A stretch of DNA of 64,000 nt. It comes from Hygrophila difformis. Taxonomy: Eukaryota > Streptophyta > Magnoliopsida > Lamiales > Acanthaceae. The position numbers and the translations under genes were made by a program. Of the stretch, positions 61,165 through 64,000 are shown in pieces; position 1 is the stretch's first letter; each line of letters begins with the position of its first letter. The stretch covers positions 24,991,120-25,055,119 of the forward strand of contig JAOANR010000001.1 in NCBI GenBank assembly GCA_030278955.1, read 5' to 3'. The notes beneath the pieces were generated by a model. The model searched no databases. It was not told the DNA's origin and saw only the letters and a list, made by a program, of their open reading frames with translations.

Positions 61165-61275
61165 TCAATTTTTTATAATTTTTCGTTATACACAATTTAA
61201 GTTATTAACCATTGAAAATGTGTCTCGGCATGCGTGTCGAAAGCCAATGTAACAAAAACAATGAGACGGAGGAAG
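61165..61275 (-). mobile_element. MITE, other half (split by the MULE)
   Basis: Matches the inverted left half of the MITE at 39971 (gttatacacaatttaagtta, gtaacaaaaacaatgagac) and ends GAGGAAG before TA at 61276-61277. Confidence 0.85.
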
Positions 61276-61277
61276 TA

Positions 61278-61480
61278 TTCAACTTTGACTAATGCTTAGT
61301 CAACATCTATATAAGAAAAAACATCATCAAGTGGGATCTCGTTAGATTCGTCTCATCATATAGTTTTAAAATATCAAATTTTTAGAATTTTTTCTTGTAC
61401 ACATTTTGAGTTATTGATGGGTTATTAATCATTAGAAATGTGTATTGAATTGCGTGCAGAAAGTAAATGATGAGGAAATA
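61278..61480 (-). mobile_element. Further MITE remnant without terminal repeats
   Basis: Interior text of the same MITE family (tgggatctcgttagattcg, gagttattgatgggttatt) occurs without recognisable ends. From here to 61614 there are gtaggttactgtttataag repeats and the Helitron terminus. Confidence 0.55.
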
Positions 61481-61709
61481 GGTAGGTTACTGTTCATAAG
61501 GGGATTTTTGTGAGACATAATTAATATATTACTGTTTATAAGAGTAGGTTACTGTTTATAAGGGATATTGTTTTTATATATTATATAGATATAGAAGTAT
61601 TATATAGATATAGATTCGTGTTTTGGAAATTATTGTGGCACCTATAAAATAGCCCAAGAAATCCATCCAGAGAACCTAGAAAAATGTAAACATGAGGAGG
61701 ATAATAGTA

Positions 61710-61968
61710 CTCCCTCTGTCCCACTTAACCTGTCTTGTTTCATTTCTCCACACAATCCAATGCACATTTTCAATCGTTAATATTTCAAAATATATACAAC
61801 AAAAAATTAAATAGAATATATATTTTAAAACTACATGATTTTACGATTCTAACAAGACCCAATCGACTATTTTTTTTCAAATATATACTTGCAATAACGT
61901 TAAGTCAAAGTTAAACAATGAACAGTGTCAAAAAGTCAAACAGGACAAGTATACTGGGACGGAGGGAG
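61710..61968. mobile_element. Intact mariner/Stowaway-type MITE (259 bp)
   Basis: TA at 61708-61709 and 61969-61970. Ends CTCCCTCTGTCCCACTTAAC and, inverted, CTCCCTCCGTCCCAGTATAC. The interior is non-coding. Confidence 0.9.
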
Positions 61969-62222
61969 TAGTATTTTACAGGACTAGATTCACTAGATAT
62001 TGATATAGATCAGAAATGGCACACAATTCAATTCAAACATAGTATAAAAACTCCCCCTCTAATAGTACTTATCTGCACCTTACATCCACACAAATATATA
62101 AACCGGATTTCCAAATACTACTACTATAATAGTAGTAATAATATTCTAATGCTGCATTCATTCAAAAGCATAAAATACTCAACGTACGAAAATACTAGAG
62201 TACTTAACAAGAAACCCTACTA

Positions 62223-63662
62223 TTATTGATTACCACATCCAAAATCTTCCAAGAAACCCATCAAATTCTTCCTAGAAGATCCATTCTCCCCCATCGTCTC
62301 TCTCGCCAAATCTCTCCATTTCTCCGCATTTCTCCTCAATTCTCTGCTCAATTCCCCGCCGCCCATCACTTCTTCCACACACCTCCGTAGCTCCCCACCG
62401 GAAACCATCCCACCCTCCCCAACCCTCACCCGTGCGCCCGTCCTCCACACGTCTTCGATTAGCTTCGCATTCGTCCCCTGATCCGTCCACTGCGGGAACG
62501 CCACCACCGGCACCCCACACGCCAGGCTCTCCAGCGTCGAATTCCATCCACAGTGCGTCACGAAGCACCCCAACGAAGGGTGCGTCAGTACTTCCAGCTG
62601 AGAACACCACGGCACGATCTTCCCTATCTTCTCCAGCTCCTCCAAGCAGCTTAACTTATCGTCGCCGTCGTCTTGTTGGTTCCCTTTGTTGTCGTTCCTG
62701 CGCTCTTCTTTTGCCCTTATCACCCACAGAAATGGCCTCCCGGTTTGGATTAACCCTTTCGCAATCTCCTCTATTTGCGGTTTCTCCAGCATCAGGAAAC
62801 TGCCGAACGACACGTATACGACGGATTGGTTCTCCTTTGAGTGCAGCCATTCTATGTAATCGGAGGATTTTACGAAAAGATCGCCGCGGAAGGAGTTCTT
62901 GTCGGATGAGTACGAACCGTCTAAAAATGAAGGTGGAATCAATGGTCCGATGGCAATCTGTTGGTATTTTTCAATGGCGGTAAGTGCATCGGGTTCTAAC
63001 GCGTCAAATGTGTTGACGAGCACTTTCGGCCTTTCCTCGGCGTCCAGCATCTCCAGCTGCTCCTTAAATTCGTTAATTGCGGAGAATTTCTTGGCGGATT
63101 CCGATGGCACGAGGAACGACGGGAGGTCACGTGCGGCGAGGGGCGTCGGGATTCCGGGGACGGTTATTGTCCAGGAGGGGTCGGAGGATTTGGAATGGAT
63201 TTCGTTCTGGAATCGATTGAAGTAGTAGTAGTATATGTCCAGGACGGCGGAGGGCTGGATCCAGAGGAGGGCGTGGGGGATGTTGAATTCACGCGCCACC
63301 AGGGGGGCCCATGGGAGGAGGAGGGAGTAGACGAGGCAGGTGACGGGGTGTCCGTCGGCCTCAGCGGCGAGGACGGTGGACCTGAGCGCGTTGAAGCTGC
63401 GCTCGCGCATATCGGTCATGTATTTCTGGCCGTCGTCGGAGCTGGGGTTGAAACCGTCGTCGTAGCCGTCGGAGAAGACGGCGAAGGAGAGGCCGTCGGG
63501 GAGAGGGGCGGAGGCTGCCCTGGTCATGCGGCGGTGGGCGTAGACGGTGGTGGCGAGGGTGACGTGGATGCCGTGGTGGAGGAGGCGGTGGGCGAATTGG
63601 AGGGAAGGGTTGAGATGGCCTTGGGCGGGGTATGTGATGAGGAGCACGTGGCGGGATTCCAT
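62223..63662 (-). CDS. UDP-glycosyltransferase, UGT75-like (intronless, 479 aa)
   Basis: A single minus-strand exon. The start is MESRHVLLITYPAQGHLNPS, with the family's catalytic His at residue 16; in-frame codons upstream (to 63806) are leader, not protein. The donor-binding PSPG box is exactly 44 residues, Trp352 to Gln395, with HCGWNS at 370-375 and final Asp394-Gln395, which favours UDP-glucose. Phrases such as KVLVNTFDALEPDALTAIEKY and GPLIPPSFLDG are characteristic of UGT75, the group with anthocyanin and flavonoid 5-O-glucosyltransferases and some hormone glucosyltransferases. The position where many plant UGTs have the activating Asp reads Ser113 (LVYSLLLPW), as in other UGT75 members I know. 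The substrate cannot be told from sequence. Cytosolic enzyme; no sign of damage. Confidence 0.93.
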   Translation of the reverse strand: MESRHVLLITYPAQGHLNPSLQFAHRLLHHGIHVTLATTVYAHRRMTRAASAPLPDGLSFAVFSDGYDDGFNPSSDDGQKYMTDMRERSFNALRSTVLAAEADGHPVTCLVYSLLLPWAPLVAREFNIPHALLWIQPSAVLDIYYYYFNRFQNEIHSKSSDPSWTITVPGIPTPLAARDLPSFLVPSESAKKFSAINEFKEQLEMLDAEERPKVLVNTFDALEPDALTAIEKYQQIAIGPLIPPSFLDGSYSSDKNSFRGDLFVKSSDYIEWLHSKENQSVVYVSFGSFLMLEKPQIEEIAKGLIQTGRPFLWVIRAKEERRNDNKGNQQDDGDDKLSCLEELEKIGKIVPWCSQLEVLTHPSLGCFVTHCGWNSTLESLACGVPVVAFPQWTDQGTNAKLIEDVWRTGARVRVGEGGMVSGGELRRCVEEVMGGGELSRELRRNAEKWRDLARETMGENGSSRKNLMGFLEDFGCGNQ

Positions 63663-64000
63663 TGGACAGTAATTGGTGAACCTGAAAGGGCTTTGCCTGT
63701 GACTTAATGAGTGATGATGAGTGTAATAAGTACGTGTGAATCTATCACATATATCATTATATATATAATAATAAGATAGCCTAATACACACATAGTTTCC
63801 CTCCAATCCCTCCTCCCCTCACAATTAAACAATTTTTACACTCTCTTTCACACATTAAAAAAATTTCAAAAATGCCATTACAAATTGAAAAAAAAATCTG
63901 GAAATAATTCATTTAATCTCATTTTCATTTCCCATGCACAATTTTCATTTTTCATGCATATTTAATGTCCAATATGCTATCCCCTCTCATTTCCTCCTTT
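63663..64000 (-). promoter_or_regulatory. Leader and promoter of the glycosyltransferase gene
   Basis: A TATA-rich stretch (ttatatatataat, about 63757-63770) lies ~100 bp upstream of the ATG on the minus strand. The rest to the window edge is AT-rich with CT-rich runs; no further gene. Confidence 0.45.

Larger units (their letters stand above)
49204..61165 (+). mobile_element. Mutator-like element (MULE) of ~12 kb with transposase, Ulp1-like protease and two further genes
   Basis: Left end GGGTGCAATCA, right end inverse GGTGCGATTGA, with further degenerate inverted similarity for ~110 bp. It sits inside a MITE whose halves flank it, which places the boundaries independently. A ~20-bp AATTTCGTTA-containing host segment is present on both sides, so the exact right end and target duplication cannot be fixed by eye (61151-61178). 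The combination of MuDR-type transposase and a C48 protease matches the KAONASHI-type MULEs known from Arabidopsis and melon. Confidence 0.85.
44706..61614 (-). mobile_element. Probable second Helitron, minus orientation (~16.9 kb with nested elements)
   Basis: On the minus strand TCTATATCTATATAATA begins at 61614 after an A. The other end is CTAG at 44706-44709 followed by T, preceded by a perfect hairpin CCGCCCATTGGGCGG (plus-strand 44718-44732) whose spacing of 12 nt to the end equals that of the first Helitron. No empty site is available to prove it, and a second near-copy of the 5' phrase at about 61597 leaves the start ambiguous. It contains the CACTA element, the split MITE and the MULE. 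Confidence 0.65.

Noticed and set aside
16102..63662. A biosynthetic gene cluster linking the three host genes
   Set aside because: They are separated by 40 kb of transposons and have unrelated functions.
62432..63707. Plus-strand frames of 108-183 codons and minus-strand 112 codons
   Set aside because: They are shadows of the GC-rich glycosyltransferase gene on the opposite strand or in other frames.
63663..63806. Upstream in-frame ATG extending the glycosyltransferase by 48 residues
   Set aside because: The extension is unlike any UGT N-terminus, while the family start (ITYPAQGHLNP at residue 9 onward) fits the ATG at 63662.

Overview
The window is nuclear DNA from a flowering plant, almost certainly a eudicot. 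It has spliced GT-AG genes, a plant UGT75-type glycosyltransferase, a GH17/X8 beta-1,3-glucanase, and a dense mix of plant transposon classes. The glycosyltransferase resembles the UGT75/anthocyanin 5-O-glucosyltransferase group well known in mint relatives. That makes Lamiales a reasonable guess but not a proof. There is one assembly gap of exactly 500 N (8732-9231).

Layout. 1-15.8 kb is retroelement debris: gypsy-like LTR pieces in opposite orientations (1-1337; 9232-12509), a decayed copia gag/protease remnant (1338-2895), a solo LTR with a 5-bp target duplication (4127-7863) that holds a hAT element, which itself holds a SINE, plus LINE and SINE copies. 16.1-21.8 kb holds two apparently intact host genes, a selenium-binding protein (+, 7 exons, 489 aa) and a GH17 glucanase with an X8 domain (-, 4 exons, 469 aa). 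22.5-43.3 kb is a tandem array of four ~3.16-kb units, each with a 150/151-codon minus-strand ORF. The fourth unit is split by an 8150-bp non-autonomous Helitron (34044-42193). The sister units show the empty site, so the Helitron boundaries are fixed to the base. 43.2-44.6 kb has two hAT elements with 8-bp target duplications. 44.7-61.6 kb looks like a second Helitron in minus orientation (44706-61614). It carries a CACTA element with a TNPA-like gene (44992-48187) and a mariner-type MITE that was itself split by a ~12-kb Mutator-like element (MULE).

The MULE is the richest object here. It encodes an apparently intact 719-aa FAR1/MuDR-type transposase with DDE and SWIM signatures, a Ulp1-like C48 cysteine protease gene that is nearly intact but has a frameshift and an early stop, a third ORF of unknown function, and a two-exon 181-aa gene of unknown function with its own plant-type promoter. 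The whole element is peppered with a short motif, CAGCGAT. I counted 25 copies in that orientation from 49.7 to 58.3 kb and 19 copies inverted from 59.8 to 60.9 kb. I regard this inverted, strand-biased motif field as the most interesting signal in the window.

61.7-64 kb has an intact mariner-type MITE and an intronless UGT75-like glycosyltransferase on the minus strand. The three host genes look like ordinary unlinked plant genes. There is no sign that they form a metabolic cluster.
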